In this document: positions 1 to 12,317 of the stretch, piece by piece
Layout of the letters: each line of letters starts with the position of its first letter
Position numbering within the stretch: position 1 is the first letter of the stretch
Origin: Hemerocallis citrina
Taxonomy: Eukaryota > Streptophyta > Magnoliopsida > Asparagales > Asphodelaceae
Direction of reading: 5' to 3'
Assembly: GCA_017893485.1 (NCBI GenBank)
Contig: CM030365.1
Coordinates: 31,952,289 to 32,016,288, forward strand
DNA: 64,000 nucleotides
Program-made: the position numbers and the translations under genes
Notes under the pieces: generated by a model
What the model was told of the DNA's origin: nothing
The model's input: only the letters and a program-made list of their open reading frames with translations
Database searches by the model: none

Positions 1-1373
1 AGGTGGTCTGTGAAGTTCTGTGGGGGATTCTTGGCGAGAGAGGAGCAGAGGCTGGAGTTGAGGACATTGGATTGAAATGCTGCTGCAGCGACCGACTGGT
101 CAAGGGATGCTATGGACCTAGCTTCAGCTGTGAACCTTTTCACATAGTTTCTCAGCTTCTCACCCTTCTTCTGGTGGAGGTAGAGTAGCGAAATACTGGT
201 CTTCTCAGTTCTGCGGCTACTCACGAAGTGGGTGACGAAGAGTGTCTCAAATTGCTCGAAGGAGAATATTGAGGAAGGGGCAAGGCGAGAGTACCATTCT
301 CGAGCTGGACCCTTGAGAGTTGCAGGGAAGGTTTTGCAGAGCAGAGCATCGGAAGCTTGATGGATGAGCATGAGGGTCTTGAAGCTTTCGATGTGATCGA
401 CGGGGTCAGTCTCCCCAGAATAAGTCTCGAATTGACGAGGCTTAAAGCCGATTGGTACGGGTGCATCCATTATGGTTCGGGAAAAAGGAGGTCGACTAGG
501 ACGAAGGGTCCTTCCTCTAAGCTCTTCTTCTCGGTCTAACTGACCCAAGCGCCTCTCCATTTCGTGGAGACAGCGGTAGACAGCGTCATCCCTTCGACGG
601 TAATCAGCCAAGCCTCTAGACTCGTCTTCGTACGAGGGAGAGCGGGGGCTACGACGACGGTAGCTCCTGGAGCGACGAGGACTTGGCATGTGCCGGGGGT
701 TGCTAGGAGCTGGGGGAGGAGTTAGGGACCGTCGGCGAGGACTTCGGACCAGAGGAGGAGTGGGAATCCTTGGAGCATTGGTATTGTTGGGACGGAGATT
801 GAGAGCTTGTAGGACGGTTGCTTGGAACTGCTGAAACTCGGCACGGGTGATGGGTGCCTCATCATTCCTAGGATGTTGCCGACCGGCAGGGGAATGGGGT
901 CTTCTCCTGTGATGCTCGGGGGACTCTCTCTGCCCCCTTCGGATAGGGGACCTACTGTAGTCTCGGCAGAGAGGAGATCGCTCATCCAGACATTATTGGC
1001 GGGAGGCTCCCTCTCGGACCCGCTTTTCATCTAGACGGCGGCGAAGATCCTCATCCTTCTGCCGATTGAGGATGGTATTGCGAAGGTCGGAAGCTCGGGG
1101 ATTGTGGGAGGCCATAGAATCCGAAGAGGCATTGTGGATGGAGACGTGGTCCGGATGGAGAGGTTGTTTCTGCGGGTTGGGACCCTTAGGAAGTTGTTGA
1201 CTCTGAGGAGGAGGCAGGTCCTGTTGGAGAGGGTCCTCTGCTTGAGGAGGAAGTTGCCCCTGCTGCTGAGCGGACTGGATGGGGACTTCCTGTTGCTGAT
1301 CGGGGTTGGGTCCTCGGTTGAACCCTCTAGATCTGGCTTTCCCAGGAGGCATGGTTGGAGAAGATCTGACCAA
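1..1373 (-). pseudogene. Ty3/gypsy (Tat-like) gag, runs off left edge
   Basis: Read on the minus strand, one frame runs from an ATG at 1373 (or the in-frame ATG at 1352) to the left edge of the window, interrupted only by a TAA at 995-993. The N-terminal 120 codons are rich in proline and glutamine. An arginine/serine-rich stretch follows (about 950-550). From the in-frame Met at 470 the sequence is a well-preserved retrotrans_gag domain: a GFKPRQFETYSGETDPVDHI segment, then REWYSRL, then KKGEKLRNYVKRFTAEA. Gag packages element RNA in the virus-like particle. The primer site and LTR lie immediately upstream (higher coordinates), which fixes the orientation. A single stop in about 457 codons suggests recent decay or a suppressed stop. 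Protease and polymerase would lie to the left, outside the window. The family call is firm. The lineage (Tat/Retand-like) is inferred from gag and the primer site. Confidence 0.85.
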
Positions 1374-1404
1374 CGGAAAGAGGGGAGGCTGCTATTCGTT
1401 GGTT

Positions 1405-1423
1405 TCCCACAGACGGCGCCAAT
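1405..1423 (-). other. Retrotransposon primer-binding site
   Basis: On the minus strand the bases just inside the LTR read TTGGCGCCGTCTGTGGGA. TGGCGCCGT is the usual start of the tRNA-derived primer site in plant Tat/Athila-type gypsy elements. It begins two bases after the LTR end (CAACA). The match to a tRNA-Asp 3' end covers only the first nine bases, so I do not name the primer tRNA. Confidence 0.75.
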
Positions 1424-1424
1424 C

Positions 1425-2019
1425 TGTTGTCGCTGAATCTGGTGTGGGGGCAAACAGATATTATTTGTGGATTTTCGAGAAACTTTGAATAACAAACCTG
1501 TTACCTGTTCCGCCGGAGTTCGACCGTTGCTCCCGCCGTTCACCTATAAAAAGTGTGAGACACCGGGGTTGTTCCCAGCGACGCACCCTCCGACGCTCAA
1601 GTCAGTTATCAGAAGTGATTATGAAAGAGCGTAAAACTGGCAAAAGATTGATTACCCCTTAATGGAGATGGATGGGGGGTATTTATAGGTGCCGCTGGGG
1701 TCAGATTAGGAATGTAATCCCTGTGGTTAGATAAGGAATGTAATCCCTAATCCCCAGTGAAAGGATAGATATGAATCAGGGCCGTTGATTAGGATTTAAT
1801 CAGAAACCCTAATTCTATCCTTTCTGGACCGGGTTTGCTGCGGGTTGAAACCCGCACCCAGTTGAGGTGGATCCGTGCGCGGGTTAGTGGGTCTCCGAGA
1901 AGGAGAACCAGTACCCGCTTCAGACCTATTGGTAGGTGAAATTACCGTTTTACCCCTGGGCTTCAAGATTCGTGCCCGATTTGGATGGTTCCGATTTAAC
2001 CCCATTTTTAGCCATATCA
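1425..2019 (-). repeat. 5' LTR of gypsy element 1
   Basis: The LTR is about 595 bp. On the minus strand it starts TGATATGGC and ends GCGACAACA. It lies directly upstream of the primer site and gag. It contains a TATA box near 1680-1687. The outer edge at 2019 is chosen because sequence from about 2020 onward matches a different repeat (the 3' end of the LTR F family). No second LTR is in the window, so the outer edge is inferred. Confidence 0.65.
1680..1687 (-). promoter_or_regulatory. TATA box of gypsy 1 LTR
   Basis: TATAAATA on the minus strand followed by a C-rich run, about 255 bp before the LTR/primer-site junction. The position suits the U3/R boundary of a plant LTR. Confidence 0.6.
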
Positions 2020-2446
2020 CTGTCCATAGGCTTGCTCCAAGGATAATTTTTCTCCTCTTTTTAAATGAAGTGTACACAGGTAATGAAGGTGAACTTCATG
2101 CTGGGATTGGAGAATAGACATTCTGAAGATTTAATGCTATCTAATTGCTGATCGTTTTATTGAACTATTGTATTACTATTATGTTTGGAATTTATTATTG
2201 TATTGGGCTTATATCCCAGATTTTTATTATTGTTTCCAGATGTTGGATTATTATTGTGTTTGGATATTTCATACTGTTTATTCCAAGTATTATTGTTTCT
2301 GAAATTATCATTATTGCCTATGCAATTGTTCTGTATTGATTATATTGTTGAGTTGATCGGATAAACAGCTTATGGGTGACGTTAGTCATTCGCTGGGCTA
2401 ATGTCATGTACTCGTATTCCGTATTTTTGCGAAGCGGGGCGTGACA
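2020..2446 (+). repeat. 3' fragment of giant LTR, F family (J)
   Basis: This stretch is collinear with 26835-27260, the 3' end of LTR F. Shared landmarks are the CTCTTTTT tract followed by an ACAG acceptor-like site, a long run of TTATTATT-type sequence, CTTATGGGTGACGTTAGTCA, and the terminal GAAGCGGGGCGTGACA. The 5' part is missing, probably because gypsy element 1 inserted here. There is no coding content. Confidence 0.8.
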
Positions 2447-4604
2447 TTAAGTTTTATGAATTTTTCTACAGTCACATTAATCGCGGTAAATTATCTCTAA
2501 TTTTGCTCAATCAATGGTGTTTAATTATGTAATTTTAAATCACAAGTAACCTCTAGGCATCCCCAATGATTTAGTAAATCAAACAATAGTTGGTCAAACA
2601 ATTGTATGCATTAAGAAAAAATAGAATAATAAAATAACATGGAATTCAAATTGTGTTCGCAAAACTAGCTACATCGAAGTCCTAGAAAAACAAAATTAGT
2701 TCATGAGAAAATTGCAACTAATAAATATCTTATTGTATTGCATAATAATATTTTAAAAACAGAAGAGAGAAGAAAGAACTCGTTGTTGCTTGAAGCAGAA
2801 ACTGAAGTCAGAATTCTCTCAAAAATATAGTGGCAACAAGTTCTTAATCAGATCTGTAACACCCTAGATTTTTAAATAATGTTTTTTAGATTAATAAATG
2901 AATTAAAGTGATTTTTGATGATTTAATAAATATTTTTCTGAAATTTATCTTTTTGCACATGCAAAACACATGCAAATATTTTTTGGAAAGTTCAAAGTCA
3001 GAATTTTTTTTTGTAAAACCAAATATTCATTAGTAGGTATAATTTATGAATTTTCTGGATTTTCTGATATTTTTTTGGCATATTTACAAATATTACAAAA
3101 AGATGGGCATTTGTGCAAAATTATCACTTGGAGTGAAAACTCAAGAATTTTGGTTTTCTGGGCTGAGCATGATGGTTAGCCAACACAGAGGTAAATAGTT
3201 TACTTTTTATTCTAATAGATTTGGTTTATTTCCCAAATTTGTTAAAGAATGGTCTTTTTGCAAAATTGCCACTTAGAGGCCAAAATTACAAAACTTATTT
3301 TTCTGGGTTTGAAACCAGTGCCAGCCAGATCTGGGTGGTTATTTTTTATTTTAAATCTCAATTGAATTGGTTAACCTAATTTCCTAGTATAAAGATTTAT
3401 ATATGTAAAAATATCTTCTAAAGGAATATTTTGCAAAATCTCCTCAAAACCCTAGAAACTGAATTTGCCTATTATAAGAGTAGTAGCAGCTGTCTCTTTG
3501 CTGCACTAAAACAAAGGGTTTTCTTTATTATTAATTTCTTGGAGTTTCGAAGCGATGATCTTGAATTTTTGCGAAAGGGAGAGCTTTTCTTATTCTTTAT
3601 TATTTTAGTTGATTCTTCAATAAGGTGAGTACATATATTTGTTTTTGTATTGTTCTATGCATGTTGTATGTGGTGATTTGTTTAGTATAATATATTGATG
3701 GATGGATGGTTAAAAGTAGGAATTTTATCAATTTTACGATTAAAATCTCTGTATAGATGATTTAAAATGTTAAAAGAACCTAATAGAAATTATGGGTATG
3801 TTGTTTCTTTATTATTCTTGCTGTTGATTGTATATTGAGATTACATGTTGAGATGCACAAAAATTGAATGTAGATGAACACTTTACTATTAAGGGTTTGT
3901 ATGATTTGATTTTGATGGAGAAGAACTTGACTAAATGAAGTTGTAGATGCATATAATCATGGACAAACTAATCTAGTTAGTTGTATATATGATAACAAGT
4001 TGTAAAGGGACTTTTGAACCAAAAGGATTAAGTTTGTATACATTGAAAGCTTGGGGTTTGAGTTCGGATCTGATGTGCAGGCCAAAGGGGAGAAAGTTGG
4101 TTTTTGTGAAGTTTTCATGTAGAATTTTGGTTTATTTTGATATAACTAGTTTGTATATGTGTTTAAATAATTTGTAAGAGGATTTTGAGATCAAAGAATC
4201 AAGTTTTGAATGATTTGAACATGGATATTTTTCGGATCTGACTTGTTCAGCCAAAATTGATTTTTGGATGTTTCATGAAGTTTTCGATTGAATCTTGATT
4301 TGTATTAATAATGAGATCGAAATAAACTTTATACTACTCTTATACAATGTTTCTTGAAGCTTTAAACTGATATATAAACACATATGTGCACATATACACT
4401 TCTTTATTTCTGTTTTGAAGAAGTTTAATGAAAAATTGCTCTTTTATGAACATGATGAGATTTTGATATGTTTTATGAACTCGAATATGTTAGACAAGTT
4501 GTATTTGTTCATCTCAGGAATTTTGTTTTTACAAATTTATGCTTTTAAAGATTATAATCGAAGTATCAATTAAAGTGTACGAATTTTAAAGTTTTCTTTT
4601 TATC

Positions 4605-4735
4605 AGCTGACAGTCGACCGCCCACTTTTTACACTAAAATAACATTCGACTGTCAATTACGAGGTTTTCAATTTTTAGCATGCCGGTCGACCGTCGTATT
4701 TTTGAATTGTTTTGACAATCGACCGACAGCTGCTG
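4605..4735. repeat. Cluster of GTCGAC palindromic motifs in LTR K
   Basis: Four copies of a GTCGACCG-type motif or close variants (CAGTCGACCG at 4611, CGACTGTC near 4648, GGTCGACCGTCG near 4684, ATCGACCGAC near 4719) occur within 130 bp of otherwise AT-rich LTR. The same motif is clustered in the unrelated copia LTR at 43.9-44.4 kb. Confidence 0.6.
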
Positions 4736-5430
4736 TATGTGCTGTTTTGTTGAGTTTTGGTCGTTTTTCTTGAATGATTATTTCTTCGAACTTATGGATT
4801 ATTGATCTACTGTTTTAGACGATGTTTTTACTACAATTACAGTATTTTACAGAGAGTTATATTTTGATTTTTATAGAATTTAATTTGTATTTCTATGACT
4901 TTAAGAAACGAAATATATATGGATTTCAAGATAAGGATGTTTTGTGATTTTTTTACGCTTCAAAATATAAAGCTCAGTTATTTAGTGGATTTAATATCTT
5001 ATTTCATTTCTGAGAATTTGTGAGTATATTAGATGAATTTGGATTTTGTTGATTAAAAAAGTTTTCTTAATATAAATGTTTTGATGATGGAATTAAAAGT
5101 TTTATTGAAGGAATTTGTGTTGATATTCGAATTGTGAGTCTTTAGGAGTTGAGTGGGATTCCTGTAAACCGGCAGATGAGATTTTGTCGATTTTGATCAG
5201 TTGGGTCTTGGGGTTGTTTTGTTGGAATTAAGTCCGGCAGGATACACTAACTCTAGAGAAGGGGGGAATTTGGTGTTTTAATGATAACCAACCTAAGGAC
5301 AGGAACTAGTGGAGATGTGATTGAACTTGGAAAATGTAAGTATATGCTCTAGGGGTTAGTCCGACGGATGCGTCCTAGGACTGTGTGTTGTTTTTTTTAA
5401 GTGGACAGTTCGTATGTTCGCGTAGCGAGG

Positions 5431-5690
5431 GTCGGCAGGCCTATTCACGGAACATACGGTGCATTCACATGTCGAGGATCGGTACGCCTATTCACGAAAC
5501 ATACGGTGAATTCGCATGTCGATGATTGGCAGACCTATTCACGGGATGTACAGTGTATCTGCATGTCGAGGATCGTCAGACCTATTCGTGGGGTACACGG
5601 CAAGGAGGTGTTTCTCCGATTTTTGAGCTATGCTTACATGATGCTTGCGTGTCGAGAGTTGTCAGGCCTATTCGCAGAGTAATTTGGATC
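5431..5690. repeat. 47-bp tandem repeat inside LTR K
   Basis: The anchor CTATTCRCGG or a close variant recurs at 5441, 5488, 5535 and 5582, exactly 47 bp apart. A diverged copy lies at 5668. Each unit also carries ATGTCGAGGATCG. The array explains the short open frames seen here. It lies about 650 bp from the LTR 3' end. Confidence 0.85.
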
Positions 5691-6961
5691 TTGTTTCTAT
5701 CACCGTAGTAGGATTAGTTGCATAAAGAGGGATGGAATGCATAGAATTCGACAAGTATGCATTAGAGAGTTATCTTATTGTATTTGTATTTTCTTGACTT
5801 GGTTTTATGCATGTTTTTTTCTGTTTTCCTACACTTGACTCTTAGTCTAGTTTAACTTGATGTTTTCATGCTTTACTTATTGTTATTTCATATTCCATTC
5901 GTTACTACTGTTGGTATGTGTTGATTATGACTTTATTCTTTATGTTTTATTTATGTTGTATTTCTTTTGATGTCACTCACACCGTTATGGCTGACCCCTG
6001 TAATTTTGGGGGTTAAGATTATCTCTAACCTCATATTTTACAGGTAGGTACCTATAACTTGGGATTTGGATGCATGTGGTAGAATGATAATACGGCTTAT
6101 GCAATTTGTAAAAAAATGTGTTGTAAAAGAAAGAAATTGAAATTCAAGGTGTTTGTTTTCCTCTGTGCTTTGTAAAAAATTGATGTAATAAAAGTTAAAA
6201 AAATTCTGTTTGGCTATGTTTACTATTACATTGAGGTAGATGCTGGGAATTGTGTCACGTATTTCTGAGTTTATTATATTGAAAATTCGGGATGCTACAT
6301 GATCTGTGCAGCCTTTCCCTTTTTATTTCTTTTCTTCTTCCTCGATTTCTATGCAGCCCCTTCCAAATTCTCTGTCCTTTCTTTCTCCTTTCTTTTCAGC
6401 CGCAATCCTCCCCTTGACATATTTGCAGCCACTCCTTTATATAGGGGGGATTATTTAGGGTTATTTAAATAGGGTTAGTTACATAAGATTAGAACCAGTT
6501 AATTAATTAATTAGTTAATTAGTTAAAACCCAAGATTAAAATTATTTTTTTGAATTTTATGCTAATTATCCAACTAATCCTTATCTAAACCACTTCAATC
6601 CGTAGTGTTTCTCTATTTTTTACATAATTTCATTACACCCCCTAATTGACCATAATATTTTTTAATGATTCTTCAAAAGGTCAATTTGTAAAAATATTTA
6701 TTGGAGTACTCGAATTTTCTTAAAATCTTCATATATAATCAATTCGAATTCTGAAATCATTATCATTTTTTCTTCCTTGATTTTACCAAAACAACCACAT
6801 TTTACACTTATCCATCTCCTTCATACAAAAACAAACAAATAAATAAAATTAAGTAGAAAGAAGATAAAATTCAACAAAATAAACGAGAACTTGCTATTTT
6901 AATGTGTAAAAAGAGTAATAAAATTATGTAAAAATTATACTCATCACACCTCTGTATCTAA

Positions 6962-7464
6962 AGGAGGTCACGACATCTAATTCTGTCAGTTGATATGTTC
7001 CAACTCGTTCAATTAATGTGGAGTGACGAAAATACCATTTCCGAACCTTTTCCCCACTTCTTTCAATTTTCCACCAAGCTTTCCCTCCATTTTCCACCTA
7101 TTAATCTACCTCGTCTTCTACCTCACCATCAAAAAGGTTGAATCTTACACTCTAATTTCCAGTCAAAATCTCTATTGATGTCATCCTCCAAAGTTGCAAG
7201 CAATTCTAAAGTGTTTGCCCACTTTCTTTTCAGATTTTTTATCATACCATCCTTAATTTTGTGGGTCGAGATCTGTGGTTTAGTTTGGGGTTATTTTCTG
7301 AGTTGAGGAGATGATGAGTTTTTTTTAGTAGAATGGCATGAAGAGATAAAAAGTTTGGTGGAAAGAATATTTAATTAAAATAGAGGTCATATTTGTCATT
7401 TCAAATTTTTTAGACAAATTTGACAATGTAAACTGAGGGAAGTTCACTCCGTGACCCCTTGAAA
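6962..7464. mobile_element. Possible small non-autonomous MULE-like element
   Basis: The left end (GGAGGTCACG...) and the reverse complement of the right end (GGGGTCACGGAGTG...) can be aligned over about 40 bp. Both continue with CAGTT and a tract resembling ATGACAAATATGACC, which is common in plant MULE/MITE termini. The centre is non-coding. I see no convincing 9-bp target duplication, so this is tentative. It accounts for a 500-bp stretch that otherwise has no assignment. Confidence 0.3.
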
Positions 7465-8035
7465 TAGTTCACGGGTGTTGTTTATTGTGCTGAATAGAAA
7501 TGAATGGGGTTATTTTTGTTGACCCAATAGTCCAAGGGTATTTAATGCAATTTTCCTTTAAAAGAACACACAATGCTAAGTTACATACTAGATTTCGTCG
7601 TTCCTTCTGAAACAAGACTTCACGAAAAACAAACCTAACATTGAGTTCTTCCATTCACTACCAGTTTGACTGTCTGAGAAAGGTGACAAATAATTATGAA
7701 TGGCAATCAACACCAAGTGATTTTCAAAGAAAATTAATGAATTTTCATATTAAAAAAAGTTGATTGTTCATGGCTACGTTCCCCAATCAACTTTTATAAT
7801 TAAAAAGCTCCCGATGAGTCGAATTCAGATAAATTGTGAGAAAAACATTTGATATCAACATTCTTAGTAATCGTTTCTGATAAACATTTGATATCAAATG
7901 CCTCTTAATAAGTCAAAGTGTAAACTCTTCTTAGGTCCTTAGCCAAAAAATTTCTTCATGTTAACCTATTTAACTAATTAAAGTACATTTTTAGTCTGTA
8001 GGTATTTAAAAACTTCCCTATTAAGCATCTGAGTA
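7465..8035. other. Unassigned AT-rich DNA with one hairpin
   Basis: No gene or recognisable repeat is seen. A clean inverted repeat at about 7754-7795 (AAAAGTTGATTG / CAATCAACTTTT) could form a hairpin with a loop of about 20 bases. A short direct repeat (AACATTTGATATCAA) occurs twice near 7846 and 7885. Confidence 0.5.
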
Positions 8036-8473
8036 TCTATATAATAAAACACAAAGAAAGCTATCAAGTGACTCTCCTTCAATCCCCCGGAAATCAAAGG
8101 CTTAGATCTAACCTTACAAAACATATTTTTCCCCCAAAAATTCCTCCCAAAACTCAAATTCCAATCCCCCCCCCCCTCCCAATTTTTTTTTCCTCTCTCC
8201 CCCTCCCTCTTCTATTAAAAAAAAATTAAGAAAATAGATTTTTTTAAAATTTTAAAATATAAAAAAAATTAAAAAATTTAACAATTTAACAATTTAAAAT
8301 TTTAAAAACTTTAAAAATAATTCAAAAAAATAAAAAAAAACATATAATATGTTTTTTGCTCTATGTTTGCTACTTCAATTAATTCGCTGGACCTCCAAAA
8401 CTATTTTTTATGATCAAACAAGGTGCACCGTTCCGAAGACTAGCCGTAGGCACGTGTCAACGGGCAAACCTAG
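8036..8473 (+). mobile_element. Non-autonomous Helitron
   Basis: The 5' end reads TCTATATAATAAAACACAAAG directly after an A, as in plant Helitrons. The 3' end has CCGT...ACGG, able to form a short stem, followed by a spacer and CTAG directly before a T. An A/T target with TC...CTRR ends and a 3' hairpin is the Helitron signature. The 438-bp body is non-coding and includes C-rich and A-rich tracts. No RepHel protein is present, so it would depend on an autonomous copy elsewhere. Confidence 0.6.
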
Positions 8474-8818
8474 TATAAATATATATTATTGGAATAAATT
8501 AAGCGCTATATTTTTAAAAAAACACAACTTTGCCCTTTAATATTTAGAATAATCAATATATCCTATAATAGAATAACTAACCCATTAATTCCCTACAAAA
8601 CCTATTTTTTCCCTTCCAAACTCCATCTCTCCCCTCTACTAATCTCTATACACAAACTAATCCCCCCAAATTTTTTTCTTCCCTCCATCATTTCTCACAT
8701 AACAGAGCCAAAACATTTCACCATTTAGTTTAACTCTCATTTTCTTTAATCTACCTCCTTTCATTTACTTTCTTGTGCCTAGCTCCTTTAGGTCCCACTC
8801 AAAATATAAAGATAAAAA
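8474..8818. other. Unassigned AT-rich DNA
   Basis: Pyrimidine-rich, low-complexity sequence between the Helitron and the MULE TIR. I see no gene, no clear repeat and no element ends. Confidence 0.5.
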
Positions 8819-9289
8819 GGTTAAATTACAAAAAGCTACCATATATGTTCTTTTTTGCTTTAAAAAACTAACCAAACATTGTTTTCATGTACGTAACCCC
8901 ACAAAGTGTCATGTTTATTTCCAGGACAGGACTGTCGTTTGCACTCAGTTGACCAGCCATTTACACGCACTGCACGGGCTCATCTTGAACCAAAATATCC
9001 CTCTATCCATATTTCCCCCATTTTACACTTTTTACCTTATTTCTCCTCAGTCTTCACTCAATTATCCCTCATTCTTACCCCCTTCACCTTCTCACCCAAA
9101 ATATCCCTAAACCCAAACCCTAATTTCTTCCTAAATTGGTAACCCACATCTTCGACTTCATCTTCTACTTAGAGAATAGACTTACTTGCTTGAGTTGCTG
9201 AGTTTGGAAGAGGGACTCGTAAACTCAAAGGTGAGTTCTTTTTTCATATTTTTTTAAAAAATTTTCTGTTCCTTTTTCTCAATGTTGTA

Positions 9290-9745
9290 AGAACCGAACT
9301 GGCCACTGAACTAAAAATATGGCCGATCAGGGTTTCTGGCGGTTCAATGGGGTTCATTACTGGCTGAAACGGGCTAAATACAAAGGAGAGTTTGATTTAA
9401 TTGAGTACCAAGTTCCTATATATTGTTTATGTTATTATAACATAATAAAAAATTGACATATTGGCTAGTGAGATTGAACTGTTTTCAATAGAACGATGGT
9501 TTGAAACCCCCAGTCATCATATATTTTTTAAGGAAAAATAGAATAAAACATTCAACCAACCGGTTCAACTAGAACTCAGTTCGCGTGGTTCAATAAAAAA
9601 TTGCACTGTTCAGTCCAGTTTGCTCAATTTTCAGAAAGAAAACGGTTGATTTTACAACCAGACCAGTTTATGGCCCAGTTTCGGTCGAACTAGATCCTAC
9701 CGGCAGGTCCAGCCAAGTTTTTGCAACTCTGCTTTTATACTACGT
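9290..9745. repeat. GGTTCAAC-rich repeat inside the MULE
   Basis: The region carries repeated AACCGGTTCAAC, CCAGACCAGTTTATGGCC and GAACCGAACTGGCC motifs. The two ends (GTTGTAAGAACCGAACTGG and the reverse complement of the right end, GTTGCAAAAACTTGGCTGG) are roughly inverted. It resembles a MITE, but I see no target duplication. Confidence 0.3.
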
Positions 9746-10309
9746 TGAAAAGTCGATGTAACGCCGCCCCAAATTCCAAATATACGTAATTCGTAACACA
9801 AACAAGATCTTTTACCTCAACTTCATACAAAAATACGAGGAATTTAAAACTTTTCACTACAATGTTATTATTTACAATCCACAGCGAAAAATTACATAAA
9901 GAAATATAATTTATAACATTCAAAATCTTGTAGCATCCATTATCATCAACTCATCTCCATGCTACTCGCTAATCCAAGTGCTGCACTTAAAAACGGCGGG
10001 CACGTCTGTTGCATACAACTGATGCAATGCTATAATGTAGAGATTCCACTATCTTAACAATAACAAACTTGAAAGCAGAAACAAAAAATGTGGCTATCCT
10101 AAACATGTCAGTGTAGGATATGAACCTAATGACTAATGCAAATATTTACTACATACACTCCAACACTAATCCGCACTTGTTCGGATTCTATGCATCTTAT
10201 ACTACATATGTCCGAGGGTAAACCCTTAGCATACTCCTCATTATAGGGTTCAATCTCTCGTTATGGAATTCTACTACGGAGACTAATGTAAGGTTCAGGT
10301 ATCCTGTGA

Positions 10310-10680
10310 GTATCTCATCCCGCCCCGGTAATTTTTGAGAATTATTCTACCACCGCAAGTGATTTTGGATACCTTCCTCACACCCCGATAATTATGGAGA
10401 TGAAACCCACACAAAAAGCCACAAGGTACCTCATCACAGAAAAATTCCATGAGCGTCGCCTCGATTTCGATAATTCTGGAGACAAATCCCACACCGCAAG
10501 TGATTTTGGATGTCTCCTTCACACGCCGATAATTTTTGAGATAAATCTCACACTACAAGTGATTTTGGATATCTTCCTCACACCCCGATAATTCTTGAGA
10601 TAAATCTCACACCGCAAGTGATTTGGTCATCTTCCTCACACCCTGATAATTCTTGAGATAATCTCCCACCGTAAATCATA
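10310..10680. repeat. About 60-bp tandem repeat in LTR C
   Basis: Copies containing GCAAGTGATTTTGGAT, then TTCCTCACACCCCGATAATT, recur at about 10351, 10495, 10554 and 10613. The last three are spaced 59-60 bp apart. This explains the open frames on both strands here. Its position relative to the LTR 3' end is like that of the 47-bp array in LTR K. Confidence 0.8.
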
Positions 10681-11432
10681 TGAGGCCCTCATACTCATAT
10701 TTTTCCATACTTCATCATATCTCCCTCTAGTGTCTGTCCCTAGATTTAATTATAATTATTGTGACCCAGAGCTAGCTTACCCGGCTATACTTAAAGTATC
10801 TCACCGAGAACGTTGACCCATATTGGTTACTTCTCAAAGTTTTATTTATCACAATTTGTTCGTCACTACGGGTCTCGCACAGCCTCTAGAATCCAACCAT
10901 CTCAACACAGAGATCTTCTAGGTTATTTCAAACCTCATCAGAAAATTTTCCATTCATTATACATCATTTAATTTCTTTTATCCATTCTCTTTACAGTTAT
11001 CAATCTCAAAGTAAATAAACAATTTCTAATCTCGTTATAACAACATTTCAATAACATTTTAATTGATAAAACCCTTATAAATATCACACATTTAATATTC
11101 CATAATTCATCCCTTAATTATCTCTTAATTCATCATATAGTACACTTTACATAAATTTTAAATTCTAAAACTATTATTATACGATGTAAAATTTTTAAAG
11201 TAAAACTAGATTTAAAAAACATCATGTTCCAATCTCTTAATCACGCTTAATTTTAAAGCGAAAATAGCTCCAAAATTTTCTATTAAAGTAACTTGATTTA
11301 CAACTTAATTTGTCGTCAAAATAATCATTGAATTAACATATATAATATTGTCAAAATATTAATACTCTATATTAATTATACACTTTTCTCTTCAAAGAAA
11401 AGAGTTAAAAGAATAAACAAAAAATTAAAATT

Positions 11433-11690
11433 TGGCCACAATAGAGTTTGAACCCATGCAAAGAGAGTACATAGTGCTCAAAATCAGAACCACCCACCAA
11501 GAATCCAACACACTATTGGTGTAGGAAAGATCTCACAATTATTTATCAGTCTCGTCTACTGTATAGTGGTTAAAGTAAAACTTTAAAAAGAAGTGGAGCC
11601 TACAGGACTCGAACCCACGACCAGAGAACATTGTACACAGCGATCCCAACCCAACGCCAAGACCAGGTAGTCAAGCCTACATCATCTGGT
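11433..11690 (-). other. Two tRNA-like modules in LTR C
   Basis: On the minus strand, GGTTCGAGTCC near 11606-11616 is a perfect Pol III B box. It has an A-box-like TTGGCGTTGGGTTGGGA upstream. About 150 bp further along is a weaker copy with GGTTCAAACTC near 11444-11454. Neither closes into a full cloverleaf, so they are not tRNA genes. Confidence 0.5.
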
Positions 11691-12250
11691 TGTGTTACTA
11701 TTGCAATTATTTTCAATGTGACTCTCTTTTTCATAACTTCAATAGAAAATCCGATCTCACAATTACTACACATCATTTTACAATTCCCAGTGAATTCCCA
11801 GAGAAAATTTTCATCTAAATTAGTGTATTTTAACATGAAATTATGCATATAACAATCTACTCTCATATAATGAGAAATTTCTCATACAATTTGCATATAT
11901 TACTTATAGTTCAATAAATGAAGTCATATGAACAATTGTTCGTTAAATGGCCTAGATTTTAGAGCAGCAATTACATTAGCAATTTACAAACAAGGAATCA
12001 ATATCTTCATGTACGAATTAATTAGAAAAAAATTACCACTACATCATTTTAGACAAAATTCTAGGAATGCTCTTACACATACACATAACAATTTAATTAT
12101 CATCTACATATTTATGTCGAAGCAAGCACAACCTACTAATACATTAGAAGATAGTGAAAACACCCACTTATTTGAAGAATTTAATTATTTCCTAGCAAAT
12201 GAACTCTAAGAATGCTCCAATCCAAAATCCGAGCTCCAAGACCCGAGAAA

Positions 12251-12268
12251 TGTAATACCCAGTATTTA

Positions 12269-12317
<49 letters not shown>

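Larger units (their letters stand above)
2855..6299 (+). repeat. Giant solo LTR K (3.4 kb)
   Basis: A single LTR-like block starts TGTAACACCC and ends GGATGCTACA. It is flanked by AGATC (2850-2854) and TGATC (6300-6304), a five-base target duplication with one mismatch. No internal region or second LTR follows, so it is a solo LTR left by recombination. A TATA-like TATTATAAG lies at 3469-3477. A strong donor-like AAG/GTGAGT lies at 3624/3625 and an acceptor-like TTTTACAG ends at 6043. Ends, length and architecture suit Tekay/Del-type chromoviruses, but no coding domain proves the lineage. Confidence 0.75.
2447..6957 (-). mobile_element. Degenerate LTR (L), split by solo LTR K
   Basis: The two flanks of solo LTR K (2447-2854 and 6305-6957) look like one older minus-strand LTR. 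On the minus strand it begins TGATGAGTATAATTTTTAC at 6957. It has a TATA box (TATATAAAGG) near 6437-6446. It then continues as a transcribed leader up to the K insertion and on through 2854-2447. I cannot find its inner end or a primer site, so it is a fragment. Nothing coding is visible. Confidence 0.4.

Noticed and set aside
1031..1543. 170-codon minus frame at the gypsy LTR/gag junction
   Set aside because: It starts inside the LTR, overlaps gag in another frame and lacks any gag feature. The gag frame from 1373 is the real one.
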